Shown: positions 24,002 to 37,184 of the stretch, in pieces | How the letters are laid out: the number at the start of each line of letters is the position of its first letter | How positions within the stretch are numbered: position 1 is the stretch's first letter | Assembly (NCBI GenBank): GCA_013398015.1 | Contig: VZRR01003434.1 | Coordinates: 715,135 to 779,134, forward strand | Reading direction: 5' to 3' | Source of the DNA: Oreocharis arfaki | Lineage: Eukaryota; Chordata; Aves; Passeriformes; Paramythiidae | DNA: 64,000 bases | Notes under the pieces: generated by a model | The model's input: the letters and a program-made list of their open reading frames with translations, nothing else | The model's database searches: none | Told to the model about the DNA's origin: nothing | Made by a program: the position numbers and the translations under genes

Positions 24002-27000
24002 TATGACTGTGCAGGGACATACCCACCCAACTGCACTGCAACTTGTTCATTTTCCATTAGGTCTCAGTCAGTTTGCAGAGGACGCTTGGGAAAAAGTTGG
24101 CAAGACTGGAAAGCCACTGGACAGGGTTCTCCCTGGGACATAAAGGTTGCAGAGAGGAGGGGGACCTGCTAAAAGCTGCCCCAGCTCAAGCACTCTGCTG
24201 GGTTATCAGCTGTGCACTACTGCCCATGGCAAGGAGGAGCCTACCCAGTGCCCGGAGCTGGGCTAGCCCAGACTGGTGAGTGCCACTGCAGGTTTGGGCA
24301 CTCCTGAGGTCACTCAGAGCTCTACTCTCAGCAGCTGTGTGATGCCAAGTTCTCACCTTCTGTGTGAACTGCACGAGCCTCTGCAAGTGGTGGACTTTGA
24401 GGGCAATAATGTCTCCTACTCCTACCCTCCTTTTGCTTTCCTCATTGAAAATAATTTACAGGAGCAACTTAGTTTGGGAGTTAGGCCACATGTCGGAGGT
24501 GTTGGGAAAATTTTGGCTGGGGGCAGTTGAGCGAAATTGTCTCATGAGCCAGTAGCCAGACTTCTGACGGTTTGAGTCTGCAGCATAGGGAAATCTTCTT
24601 GACTTTCAATTTAAGATTCTGTTTTATCCTCTGTTACGCCATTGCAGACTGTCTTATTGAAAAAGATCTGAGGTCAGCACCAAAACCTGCTAAGCCAAAG
24701 TTAATACTGGTATTGAAGTATAGGCCAGGCTGTAACATAAACCCAGGATTTTGCCAGACTACGTAATATAATCTACCATGCGTATGTTCCACATTAACCT
24801 CTCCTGGATAAAAGCCTGGGCATTTGTCTGAAAACTCAGGTTTTGTACCATTTGGGCTCTGTGGGGAAGGGAGAAGAAACAATCTTTCAACCCAAAGACC
24901 TTTTTTTCCTCTTTAATTTGAACCCTCATCTGAAAAACAGAAAAAAAGCTAAACAGGCTTCCTATTAGTGATTAAGGGTTAATAAAATGGTTGTTCATGT
25001 GATTTGGCTGAGAAGTTCAAACAGAGAAACATGTCTCAGATTTTGGAAGCCTTGGCAAAAAAAAATTCTAGAAGCCTCCTTTTGAAATCTCCACCTTCAC
25101 ACTGACCTTTGCAGAGCTATTCAAGTAGTGGGTCAGCTTTTGGAACTCTGAAAAACCAACTGAAGGATTTGTATTTATATGGCAGTAGCGCAAAATCAGG
25201 CTTCCTTTCCTTCCACTTTGTACTGTTCTTAAGAAGAAATAAGATGGATAAAGAGATGTGCTTTGAAGCTGTAAGTCAGATGTCTATTTAGAGTCCCAGC
25301 CTCCTGAGGGAACACATTTGGGCTAGGAATCACAGGAAGGAGGCTGTCAAGAGCTTTCCCATTGATTTTCCCAGGGTGCCTCACTGCATTTTGATGGCTA
25401 TAGAAGAAGATGCCCCAAAGGGGCAGAAACATTCTGTCAAATACTTTTGAATCTCCAAGGCCTGGTTTGGGTTGTCAAGGAACCTTACTGAAATGACAGT
25501 GGTGCATTCCCACCTTGAAAAATGCACCCTACTTCTGCCAAATTTCAGCACAGGAGTGAAGTTTATATCAATGTTACCAGGCTTTTACCCCAAGCAGCAA
25601 GAGTAGCACAGAGAGGCCAAACCAAAATTCAGGTACCTGCAGTTGCTTCCCAGGTTTGCTGGATTCCCAGGAAGACATGCTGTCATCCATTCAAGCAGAA
25701 CATAAACAGGCTTAATTAGCACAGGATTGGCAAGAGACCATATTTCTTTTCAGCACGAGTTCTGCTTATGAGCAGCCAGTTGAGGACTTTTGAAAAGCTA
25801 TTTATCCATAAGAAATCTTGGAGAAAATACAAGGAAGCTTTTCTGAAGCCTTCCTTTTGCTATTAGGTTATTATTCACAGTTGCTTCCTGGGTCACTATT
25901 TCTCTTCCAGGGTGAGTAGGTGCCTTCAGCCCCCCTGCTCCCTGAAGCTACAAGAAATACTGTGTCAAGATCGTTCTGTTTCCTGAGCTTTAGCTTTCCT
26001 GCCTCTCTCTGGAAAGATGGCAGAGTTCAGCTCTTGCCTTCCCTCCCACCACAGCCTTTGCTGCTCCAGCTGTGAGGTGAAGGAATAAACCCTGGGTGGC
26101 AAAACTCCCTCTTATCAGAAATTTATTGAACAGTTTAATGGGCTGTAAGTCATATCTGTCACCCCAGAAGGAACCTAGACATCTATACAGAGAACTCAGA
26201 GTGCCAAGACAATGAATAAAATGCTAGGAATCTCATTGTACAAGGCAGTCAGCAGTAAAGAGGCATTCTCATGCTCTTAAAGGAATCAGTGGTGGGATCA
26301 GATCCAGATAAGATCTAGGTTGTTCTGGAATTGCACTGGCCATCCTACCTCCACAGGATGTTTAAGAAGCGGAGTGTGTTCAGGAAAACATACAGGATTT
26401 GGAATAAACAGGTTGAGTTTAAAGGTTCTTTTGATTTTTGTTCAGCTTGATTATCCTTTAGAGTTCTGGAATCTCTGCATCTGGTTGTGAATTAAAAATT
26501 GCTTCCTTTCAAAAGAAAAGAATGAGTGACCATGATAGCAGACAGAAAAGAAGACAACTGTTCTCCCATTCTGTTATCAGGAGACTGAAGGGGCAACCAT
26601 TTGGAGAGAGGAGTTTAAAAACTAATTTAAAAGCAAATTTCTGGTATTATATTCTATTCAAATGACAATAAAGCGTCAAGGGGGAGGGGTGGATACCAGA
26701 CCAAACACAAGCAGTAAAATACAAGCAAAAGGAATAGGAATGATTTTTTTTTCCCCTTTAATAATTAAGAAATCATCCATCCCTATCAATACAGTATAAC
26801 AGATTGCTCTATTCTGAAAGATTCATCCTGCACAGCCAGTTGCTTTCATTGCAGTCATAGATAATCTGAAGACAGCTTTGCCTAGGCTACCAATCTTGAG
26901 CAACTGCAATAAATTGCAACACAAGCCTCTATGTTTTCAAGCTATGTCCTAGAACTGGTTTCATCCTGCTCTCAAAAGTGGATTTACCCAGTGACCAGTA

Positions 27001-27840
27001 GCTGACCATTTGTGGCTGGTGATCAACACTTGGGGTGTCATGTAGTTCTGGCATCTGTTCTCTTGTGCTCACAGGGGTCTCTGCTGCCCTTCTCGGGACT
27101 TTCTCAGCAGCCTTTAACATGGCCCTTCCCAGTAACACTATTGTGTGTTCCCAGTAATTATTGCTTTGTTAGTGCAGCCTAGTCCCTCTACAAAAATAAT
27201 GGTCCAGTGGGAGATACAGATATATAGCAATATCATTGCTAAAACATCTGTTTTACAACAGGCACATTAGTCTGTCACATGATACTGTTATTGCCAAGAG
27301 TAAGCAAAACTAAGACGTCAGACCTCTGTACAAAGATTGAGACTATCTGGAGTTTCCAGTAATAACACCTATAACTTTGAAAAGGCTGTCAAGCTGGATG
27401 GAAGGATAATTAACTTCAGTGGTTAAGCCAAAATCCCTCAGAGCCTGGGAAACAACCTAATGTTAGAACGGGCAGATCACCCCATGCTCTTTGAAGCACA
27501 TAACAGTAATCCTGAAAGATGCCCAGTACCTCTTTCTGACTCTAACTTTAAGTCTGGCTCCTTGGGGCAGCTGCTGCTGTGCTCTAATGGTGTCAGCTGG
27601 AGCAGCTCAGCTGGGGCTTCCTGCCCAGCCTCCTGTGGCTTTGAGCTAGGGGAGGAGCCTGTGGAGGACACTCAAATCGGGAGAGCTACAGAGAGTCTTA
27701 AAGTGTCTGTAAGCAGCTGTATGGAAAACGGGGGCTTTGTAATACTCCCCAGTCTAGCAAGCTGAGGTATAGAAAACATCCCTCAGTAGGGAGGTGTTGC
27801 TAGACACAGATCAAAATGGGCAAAACACTTTGAAAGCGGC

Positions 27841-28003
27841 TGTAGCCAGTCACTGGAGCAGTTCATGAAATGGTGGATTCCATTCTTGCAGAGACAGTGG
27901 AAGTTTTCTCCTTGAAAAGGTATTTTGATTGACTCAGCCACTAAGGACTTCGTGTTACATAGTTTAGACCAGCCAATCCTGGTGATCCCTTCCAGGTCTG
28001 GGA
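27841..28003 (+). mobile_element. Possible old CR1-like 3' tail
   Basis: Blocks in CR1-like order can be read: GAAATGGTGGATTCCATTCT, then TTTTCTCCTTGAAAAGGTAT, then CAGCCACTAAGGACTT, then CTGGTGATCCCTTCCAGGTC. These resemble the 'gtggtggattc ... gatgatc..ccttccaa' pattern near CR1 3' ends, on the + strand. The match is loose and no terminal octamers are visible. It could be an ancient CR1 or L3-like remnant, or chance. Confidence 0.35.
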
Positions 28004-31000
28004 CACCACCAGCTGCTTTGACTCTCTGACTTCTCCATAAAACTAAGAATATAAAATCTGTGTTTGCTGAGTTTCAGCTCAGTTTTCCTCTCCAGGAAGC
28101 ATGTTTTACTGTGGCACTGGACAGAAGACTTACAGGAAAAGAGGTCTTTGAACTGTATGCCCTTGCAGGTCTGCACAAGCTGTTTACGCTTGCTTTGCAC
28201 TTGCTCAGCTGTACGGTCAGAACAGATACCTAAAGCTTTAAGACTGTTGCTAATTCTTCCCTCCTCCATCACAAAGAAACGAGTAGCTCCACGTGTTTGT
28301 TGTAGAAACGGCTTCATACACAAAGTCCAGTGGAAATCATGCTGGCGTGACATGGAATAAGGCTTTGGAAGTATTTTTCCTGCCTCTGCTGTCCATCCCC
28401 TCAAAAGGGAATTTGTGCTTGCTGTGTGATGTTGCAGTGAAAGTTTTATCATGGATGTGTATTTGCTGCTGACTTCTGCTGCTTCACGTGTCTGTCTTCA
28501 CGCTGGGCTGCAGGAGGGATAAGTCAGGCTGCGGCACCTGGGGAAAAAAAAGGTATAAAGAGGGAAGTGGGGTCATCAGGGCACCGTTTCTTTTGCCGGC
28601 AGGGGTCTGTGAAAAAAACAAAACTGGATGTAGAATAGCAACAGCATGTGGGGACTGGAATGTACCGTGCCCAGCCTGGAAGTGTTTCGTCTCCCTGTTT
28701 GCAGGGCTGGCAGACAGTGCTGTCAGACCACGGGGTGGCAATATTTAGACTCGGTGTGCAGAAGTTAGCCATTTGAGGGAGTCGTGTTGTGCTCGGTATG
28801 CGGCAGAGATAGAAAACAAAATGACTTCGCTTACTGTTCCAGTTAATACTTTATGTTCTTTATTGTATCTCACACGAGGCTATCACCCCCTCTGATGAAA
28901 ACAGCTATGTTTCTAAGGATGGAAGTTGTATCCCTTCTGGTCATCTTTGTCCTAAGTTAAAATCTATACCTGTGTTTATATATCATATACTGTGTCTTTC
29001 CTAGGAGGAAAACCAGCCACCTCTGAGTGAAAATATCTTTAGGTGCTGGGTCCTATGAAATAATGATATTCAACAGCAGAGTCGAAACTTCATGACAGAG
29101 TAAAAATCTTTGTGGAATAAAATTATTAAAATGTACTTTTTTTTTCTACTTGATGCCAGAACTATAAGGAGAAGCCTGTAGACCAGTGGTAAAAAACATG
29201 TATGGTTTCTTGCTAATGCTGCCAAATGAATAACCTTTTGCTAATAAATAGGAGTGGGACAAGAAATAGAGTGCTATCTTTTCTAAAATTACCGGTAAGA
29301 GCACAGATCAAAATTTAAATTCGCACTTTTGTGTTTACTTTTGATTTTGGAAGGCTAATGTCCATTACTTAATTTCATTGATGTAGAAAAAATATGGGTG
29401 TAAGTAGGTTTACCCCTATTTAATTTTGCCATCTGTCCAACATACTTATTCCTACAACCGGGGTGAAGACAGGGTGCTGATAGCTGTAAGTACCTTAACA
29501 GCTTTATTTCCATCCTGAAACACAGGAATGTTTTTTGCCTGTGCTTACATACCTGTGGGAAGAACTTAGTGTTGGTTAATAAAGGCTCAAAGTTTTATTA
29601 GCTATTCAGGCTTCAAACAGTCTTTCATGCAGTGGAGAATAAAATAAATATTCCACTGAGCTAAACAGTGGAGAAGTTATTGTGGATGGTGACAGAGTTG
29701 AACCATGCTGTAAAAAAAGCAGTATATAAACAGAGGCTCATATATTTCTTTTATGTGCTTGGTCCTTGTTCCCTTGGTGCAAACTCTGCCACAGATCAAG
29801 GGTTTCACCTGAGGATGAAAGGTCGTCTCAGCTGGCTGGCTACCTCAGGCATCCCTGAATATTCAGCATCCTGTGAGAACTTAGCACAGGGAAAACTGAC
29901 ACATTTCTTAAAGCTGTAAATTTGTATTTGAGAGCTGGTGAGCTAGCTGAGGTTTCACTGGAAATCTGATGCTTAAATTGTGGCTGGTATTGTGTGGTAC
30001 TTAATTGTTTTTTTGTGTCTTTTGAGTTTATATAAAATACCTGCTGCTTTACAGAAATGTTGTATATAATGGAATAATTAAACATTTTGATATTTATGTA
30101 GAATAGGCTACTACACCGAAGAACACTGTTTTAAAAATTGAATAGTTGGAATGGTGGAACATAAATGCAGCTTGACATAATACAGCAGTGCAGGCTGGTG
30201 AGGAATTTGGATTCCTCTTCTATCAAACTGACCAGCACAGAATTTCTTCAGCAGCCGTTATCCTGACAAGGACTAGTATGCTGTGTTTCCACTAGAATTT
30301 ATTATGTGGATTTACAGAAAAACCGTTCTTGCCCTCTCTGTGCAGTTTGACCTAAAACTTTACTCTACCTGGGTTTTGCTGGCTTGCTATTGAACTAGCA
30401 GAGCAAGAATTTAATAGAGGCTTTCAGGCTGAACTCTATAAGTAGAGTGAAAACTGAATTAAGCCTTGCAATGAGAAACTCATTAGCTAAGGTGCGAGGG
30501 CATTTACCTGGCAAAAATAACTTAATTTGATACAACATGAAAGTCTCTCAAAGTCCCTGTTATCTAGACAACTGTGGAAGACCTTGGACCAGTATCTCCA
30601 GTGTGGCATGCACGATGCTCTGGAGATGTGTTTTGGTTGCCCAGCTGGAGGCACTGGTGAAGGAAGGGTGAGTCCTGCTCAAGGGGGACCCTCCAGTGGC
30701 TGAGGGGAAATAGAAATGCTACTGTCAGAACTCTTGCTCTTGACACAGGGAAGAATCTTCATTTTATCACTCAACAGAGTGAGTTGTTGTTCAAACACAA
30801 ACAAAAAAAAAAGCCTTTGACCAATGTCAACAGTGGTTAGGGAGCTGCTGCTCAAGTCATCCAGAACTGGGGACATCAAGTGGCTCCATCCAGAGAGAGA
30901 TGCAAAACTGATCACATTAACATGACAGGCCCAGCTGTGCTTGCCACCTGCAGGCTCTTTGGTCTGGGAGCCGCTGGCAGCAGCTGATCAAAGAAGCTCT

Positions 31001-34000
31001 GAAATTACTTATTAAGAAGTAAGCAATCATTATTCACTGGGAGGTATCTGGTGTGCTGAGATGTAGATTCTAAGGAGAGGCCAAAGTATCTGTGCCGCTT
31101 TTGTAGGCTGGGCCTACAAAGGAGCATCTCCACACATCCTTTGGCTTTAATGCTGGGTTTTCACTGTGTCCCTTGGTAATATCCTCTAAGCTAAGTTATT
31201 GTCGTCTCTGGCTTGCAGAGGTAGCTGTTTGCTGCTCTTTCACCCTTGCTGTGTCTTGGCCAGCCTCTTCCAGCTGAAGACCACTCACTTTCCTTCTTTC
31301 TGTATTATTTTTATCCTGTTGGGCTGTTTCTGACTGCCATGGCTGTGACAATCTGATCCCTTGCAGTGCACTGTTGCATGGTTCCCAGTACAGAGAAATT
31401 ACCCATCACACAGCCCAGCCTTTTTAATGAGTTTCCAGAAGCTGTTCACCTCAGGTATCTTATTTCTATTATTGTTTTGTCTCTTGTTTACAAGGCAGTA
31501 AAACTTCAGTGCCCAGTCTTCATGAAAGTAATCTGAACAGCCAGTTTCTTCTGCTCCCTGTGCTGCTACAGTCTTCCTGAACATCAATTTCCAGCTGCTG
31601 TTCTGGTCCTGTGGGGCACTGCCTGAACAGGACAGCCTGCTGTAACTTACATAGGCAGGCTTGCCCATGCTGTCTCCAGCATATGAAGAATACAAAAGTG
31701 AGTTTCCAGAAAGTACTGTGCTTTCTTTGTAACTGGTCTCAAGTCCTGCTGGGTCTGGCTGTCACTGGATTAAAAAGTTCCCTCTGCATGTTGAAATAAA
31801 AAGTGAGCCTGTGTTTCTTTGTTGCTGGTTCCCCCCTTGGATCCTACTTAGCAGCGTTATTCAGTTTCTATTTCCAACTTTCGTATTGTTTTGGCACATC
31901 TACTTTAAGGAATCCAAAGTAATTTGTGCTTAAATAGCACTTTGGTTTTATTTACATATAAAACTGCTAAAGTGAAAAATGCATTAGACAGATCTGAACA
32001 AACTTGGACCCCTGGGGAATTTATCTTCATCTGCAATTTTAGTCTCCTTTTCCATCATCTGCAGATAACAGTGTATTGTCACAGCAGAAATCCCAGCAGC
32101 AGCATTCAAATTCAGACAAGTGGCTCACAAGGACATATGGCAGAACTGCCAATTCCTTGGTTTCTACAGATGTGCTGAGCTTCCTTAAAGGCTTTTTTTT
32201 TCCTGCTGCTGAAGGAGATGGACTCTGGACGAGTCAGTACATCTGTATTTTAAGTTTATAAAGAGAGAAAAGAGTGAAATAGAAATTCAACAGATGGTTC
32301 CTAGAGAATTTTTTTTCACCTTATATCTTACTTAGAATCTCCACTATGGGGATATAGATATCTTTTTACAGGATAGTTCCAAGGAGTTTCCATACATCAA
32401 AGTAAAGATGCCAAAATCTGCTGGGACTGTGAGCTCTTCGAGAAAGGAATTGTATTGTGGGTTCTCTCTCGGTGACCAGGATCCTAAGTAAGTGATCAGA
32501 CAACCACAAATAACAAAAATCTCTGAGCAAGGAACCACCTTGTTGCTTATGTAGAAGCCAGCATCAAAGTAGTGACTGCCAGCTTTAGCAGTTCTGTATA
32601 TAGCTGGATCTCTACTGCCAAGGAAAAGGACTTCTGAGCACGTTTCCATGCTCTGCTGAGTACTATCGAGTAATCACTGTGCTGAGCAGAGCTCCCGGTG
32701 CTTTTCAAATCTGTGTGCACTTTATGTAGCCTGAGTATTTCTTGGTGCAGAGATTGGTCTCCTGAACAGGAAATGCTTCATTTCATCTCATGTCACATCA
32801 GTTAGGCAGCTCAGATCTCTCAGTACCAAATCCTTCCCCCATCAGCAATGATTTAAATTCTCATTTATCTCTTTCACAGAAGGCAGCAACCAAGACTTGT
32901 TTGTCTGGTATTCCTTTTCCCACTGACATGAATGTTGCACTTTGCCTACCACAATTAGGTAGATTTACTTACTGAAACAGTATTTGTGGTTTTGGTCACA
33001 AGAAGGTAAGAAGTAGAGTTTGAAATGCGTAATTTATCTTAGTATCAATATTCTCTGTGTCTACCTTTGCCATAACTTTTGAACAATCCTTAATGCTTAT
33101 TGCCAGGGAGCTTCCTCCCTGTTGTGAGACGGTATATTGCTCTTATGGTGGAGTTCTGCTGTCTCTTTTTGTAACTTCCTTTTTCTCCCAGCTGGAGAAG
33201 AAGTAGTAGTGATAAAATATCTAATGTAAGTTTTGGTGAGCCCTTTGTCCTTACCATGAGTATGTAAGACCTGTTTATGTTTCCTATGAAAGCGAGAGAG
33301 ATCACTGTTGGAATTTGACTTGGGTGTTCTAGGCATTGAACAGTTGGAAGGAAGAGTGTCATTGATAGTGAAAAATGTGTTGAAATTAACGTGCATTCTG
33401 GAATAGTGCAGTGTTTGCACAGTTTACAGCAAATGCCAAAGTATCTGTTTGATGCCTGTGAATTTTCTCTCCTGTTGCACAGAAATTTGTGCTTGGATTC
33501 TATCCTGACTCATCAAGGTATCTTGAAATAACAGTTTTTGGAGAACTAACATAACTTTGTATATGAAACAGCAGGTCGTGCCCCAGTTCCGAAGTGGTTG
33601 GGCTTCTAGCAGCCTGAGACTTCAAAGAGCTTGGATTTTCTTTCATGGAGTCCCCCAGGGAATCCTTAGAGATTATTGAAAGTGGAATGGGTTTACAGAA
33701 ATGTATGCTGAAAAAAAGCATCATGTAAGGTAATATCAAGAAACCATCCTTGAAATGCTGTATAAATTGGTTATGAAATAGACTCTTCGAGTGCTCAGAG
33801 CTCCTTATGTTCTCAGATGTAAAATAAAAGGTGTAACTTTTATTCATGGTTGCATATTTCTTCTTGTCTTCTGTAGCTCTGAGCATTGTTAGGTATGATG
33901 TACAATATGCTGTATTTTGATATCATGCTCAAAGTTGCAAATCTGCTGAGAAGATCACATAAACCTGGTAATAATATTCCCGCCTACTGAAGTAAATAGT

Positions 34001-34194
34001 AGAAGAGAATAAGGCATGTTCACAAATCAATTTAGAATATAGTTTCTGTACCTCCAGAAAGATGCTGCTCTCTTCCCGGATGGAAAGATGTGATAATCAG
34101 GCTTGTATGTCACTTGCATTCTGTAAAGCATTGCTTTCATAACTTGTAATTTCATTTTAGCTCAAAGGAAGAGCTGACCTGCATCGTTGTAGGG
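28004..34194. other. Unannotated unique sequence
   Basis: No recognisable gene. A 162-codon open frame on the minus strand (27964-28452) has no certain domain and overlaps a shorter frame on the other strand; I leave it as chance. A TATAAAGAGG string at 28553 in a small GC-richer patch (28470-28760) resembles a core promoter element but has no other support. A 128-codon minus frame at 33500-33886 is likewise unrecognised. Confidence 0.5.
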
Positions 34195-34396
34195 GTTTTG
34201 TTTGTTTGTGTCGGGTTTTTTGGCTTTTTGTTTGTTTGTTTAGTTTTGTTGGTTTGTTGTTTGTTGTGGTTTTTTTTTTTTCCCTTCTGAATTATCAGAA
34301 GACTGGTTGGGGGGGTTTTTTTTGTTTTCTGTTTTTGTTTGGTTGGTTTTTGGGTTTTTTGTTTGTTTGTTTGTTTGGGGTTTTTTCTTTTTCTTT
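34195..34396. repeat. T/G-rich low-complexity tract (GTTT-like)
   Basis: About 200 bases are made almost entirely of T and G on the + strand. They include runs of GTTT repeats (34225-34260 and 34360-34377), poly-T and a GGTTGGGGGGG run near 34307. A short normal stretch (CCCTTCTGAATTATCAG) interrupts the tract. The open frames across it encode only F/V/G/L-rich strings on one strand and K/N/Q-rich strings on the other, so they are artefacts of composition. Confidence 0.9.
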
Positions 34397-36022
34397 AATG
34401 TGGGGAAGAAGTGCAGTAGTGGCCAAATCAACTGTTGTAGTAAAACTTCAATAATATACTTCAATTGCTTTGTCTGTTGGCTGAAGTCAGGAACGTTGCT
34501 GTCTATAAAAGAGAATAAATTACTCTTCTGTATAATAGCCAAACCAGACAGGAATTCTCAGTCTTCATTTCATTGCAATACTGATGCCAGAAATACTGTG
34601 TTACAAAACAACACTTAAACAATTTTCTGATTATGCAATGCCTCTGGTATATACTCTTTTAATAACTTACCATAAAAGTTTTCCTAAAATTACCACAGAA
34701 TAAATTAATTCTAGAAATACTAACAAATGAGCTGCCCCTAGTAACTACTTCTTAAGTTAAATTAGGAAATTAATTAAATTAATTACATTTCCATAAAACT
34801 ATGGAGAAAATTCTCTTACTGGAAAGAAGTACCATACTTGTAATTGCAGGATCTGTCTGTAGTTCCATGTTTTTTCATTTGGGACCTGGTGCTTTGTGCT
34901 GTGCTTACTTCATAACATACCCTACAAAGTGCTGTTCTTCTGGAACCAAGGCTCCATGATCATGAGTACCAGCTCTGGCATCTGAGATGCAGCAGGATAC
35001 ATTTGACTCGATTGTGGGCACATGTCTGCATTTCTTTTGACTTAGGCAGGATGCATGACAGTCGGTGTTGGCCTTGAGGATTTTATATCTGCCTCCTTCT
35101 GGCTGCTGGAGACACTCTCAGCCATAAAGCATCCTACAAAAAAACTTAAACTATGAGAGGCTTTGAATTCATTTGCGCTTGAAGGATGTGTCCTTAGATG
35201 GGTTCGTGCTTTGCCTCATGCGGTGGGTGCATTTCTCATCTTGCACAGGCAGCTTTAAAACCCAATTTACTGTTTGCTGAACCACGACATGCTTGCAGGC
35301 AGACTTGTTAGTTAGTTGGGCAGTGTCCATTCTCAGGTAGTCTTTAGCCTCACTCAGTCACTGACCTCGGTCTTTGATGTTTATCTGGCCCACCAATTGC
35401 TCAAATAAAAGCTACCCTGTGATAATGTTTATATTAGCAGTTTTCATTTTATTAGGAAAGTCATAGAAATTCTTTTCTTCCTTGCATCAAGAGACCATCC
35501 TTGTTACCTATTACAGAATTTCTGTATTTTTTAAATGAAGGATGGGCTGTGAGGGATTGAGGTATATCCCAGGAGCTTCATGATCTGCCTTTGAGTGAGC
35601 TGGTTGCTCACTACAGAGCAACATCTTTGTAGTTTGAAGCAACCCTAGTGGCTGTGAAATATTACAATACATGGGGTAACTGGATATTTTATAGTTTTAT
35701 AAGAAATGAAAGTTTTGCTGTTAACTTTCCACTTGTTTTAAAGCTGCCTCTTTATGTGTGTACAGTTCTGCAAGTCAGAAGCACATTTTGTTTATCTGTC
35801 AAAATACAAAATACACTGGTAATGTTATAAGTCTTCTGCCAAAACTATTCCCAGACATTATCCAGAGGAGACAGTCATAGACTGGAACCTCACTGTGCTT
35901 TACAGAAAGGGATAAGATGTTGCCCTCCTCACACCAGATGCTTACGTGGTATCTGCTGAAAACCATCAGTCTCTTACATGGAAGATGTATGAAGATGTGA
36001 GAGATTTTGGAAAAACTAGGGA

Positions 36023-36046
36023 TTTTTTTTTTTTTTTTTTTTTTTT
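36023..36046. repeat. T24 homopolymer
   Basis: An uninterrupted run of 24 T on the + strand. Read on the minus strand it could be the poly(A) tail of a retroposed sequence ending at 36047. I cannot recognise the sequence next to it, nor a matching target-site duplication. Confidence 0.9.
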
Positions 36047-36780
36047 CAGTGAAATCTTTGAAAATACGCAGCACTAGTGCCTCACACATTCCTGTGATGG
36101 ATAGAGTCCAAATGTCAAAAGGCAGATCAAAATATAATATATAACTATGAACTTATAAATACAGAATCAGAGGTGGTGTGGGGTTGGTTAGCCATTACTT
36201 AAAACCCCTCACAAAATATATAAAATCCAAATACAGGATAAGAGACAAGAGATATTCACAAGAAATATGGGTAGAGCTCTAAGAGATATCTTCTGACTGT
36301 TTAATACACAGTGGTCATAGCCATATGAAATCATGCTGTAAAATCCAGAGAGGAGGACAATCTTTAGCATGGCTGCACAAATATGCATGCACGAGGACTG
36401 TGCAAAATTCTTCATTCTGACTTTAAATGCAGGTTTAGGGAAAAACATAGATGTTTGCGTTCTTTTTGTTGAAGTTGTTTTTATTGAATACTAATAACCA
36501 TTCACTGTAAGTATTTAATATTCAATATTTGAAATTAAAACTGTGTAAAGTATAGGGTAGAAACTTTTGCAGTATTGTATTTGAACAATGACTGAACATT
36601 TACATAAATAGTATTTTTATCTCCCACTTAAGTGAGAATACATCTCTTTTTATTTTAAGGAAGTAAAGACAGAAACTTTGCCATTTTTCTGTGTGTTACC
36701 AGGGTAGCAAATTCAACTAAATCAGATTACTAATTCAACTGAAAAAAAAATTTGAATAATACATGAAAATAAGCTTTAAC

Positions 36781-36800
36781 AGATCTCTATATAGAGATCT
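36781..36800. repeat. 20-bp perfect palindrome
   Basis: AGATCTCTATATAGAGATCT equals its own reverse complement, with no spacer, in AT-rich DNA. It can form a small cruciform or hairpin. No function is implied. Confidence 0.95.
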
Positions 36801-37119
36801 ATATGTATATAGGCTTACAATCTATTTATCTTAATATGTGAGAGTTAATAAAATAGATAACAGGATCAAAAAAAAAGTCAGTGACCTATCCCCATGAGCA
36901 GTTGACTTTATTTGGCTTAGTTACCAGGGTACTTGTTATTTAACAAGTTTTGTGACATGAATGCAATAACCTGCTCTTAATTTTGTTCAAATACATTGAC
37001 TGTCATAGCTAATTCCAGAAACAATGGTCAACACCTTCAGTTTTAACTATTCCTCTACAGAAGAAAACTTGATTATAACTGTGCTTTAGTAGACAATGTA
37101 CTTGTTCTCGAGATGGTTT

Positions 37120-37184
37120 GATTTGATGTCTCCCAGGGGTGTGCTCTTGATTCCCCGTGATTTGATGCCTCCCATGGGTGTGCT
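37120..37184. repeat. 39-bp-period imperfect tandem duplication
   Basis: GATTTGATGTCTCCCAGGGG at 37120 recurs at 37159 as GATTTGATGCCTCCCATGGG, both followed by TGTGCT. Two mismatches in 26 bases indicate a fairly young duplication. The second halves of the units have diverged or were not copied. Confidence 0.8.

Larger units (their letters stand above)
21657..27840. other. Unannotated unique sequence with small local duplications
   Basis: No recognisable gene. It contains a 20-base exact repeat (23478-23497 and 23551-23570) and a 35-base tandem duplication at 23938-24001, listed separately. Open frames up to about 100 codons have no domains. A GC-richer patch at 24070-24400 has overlapping frames on both strands, as expected where stop codons are rarer. 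Confidence 0.55.

Noticed and set aside
25900..26110. Possible LTR R-U5 (pyrimidine-rich stretch followed by GGAATAAACCC)
   Set aside because: No TATA box at the right distance, no clear TG...CA ends and no polypurine tract.
28535..28600. TATA-like promoter (GGTATAAAGAGG) in a GC-richer patch
   Set aside because: A single short motif with no LTR, CpG island or downstream exon to support it.
31600..31830. Possible LTR or transcript end around TTGAAATAAAAAGTGAGCC
   Set aside because: Only a polyadenylation-like hexamer; no other LTR or gene signal around it.
33160..33240. 34-base micro-exon between TTCTCCCAG and GTAAGT
   Set aside because: Strong-looking signals but too short and with stops in some frames; no other exon nearby, so chance is more likely.
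34206..34618. Hydrophobic frames rich in F, V, G and L across the T/G tract
   Set aside because: Composition of the low-complexity tract forces such residues; there is no protein family behind them.
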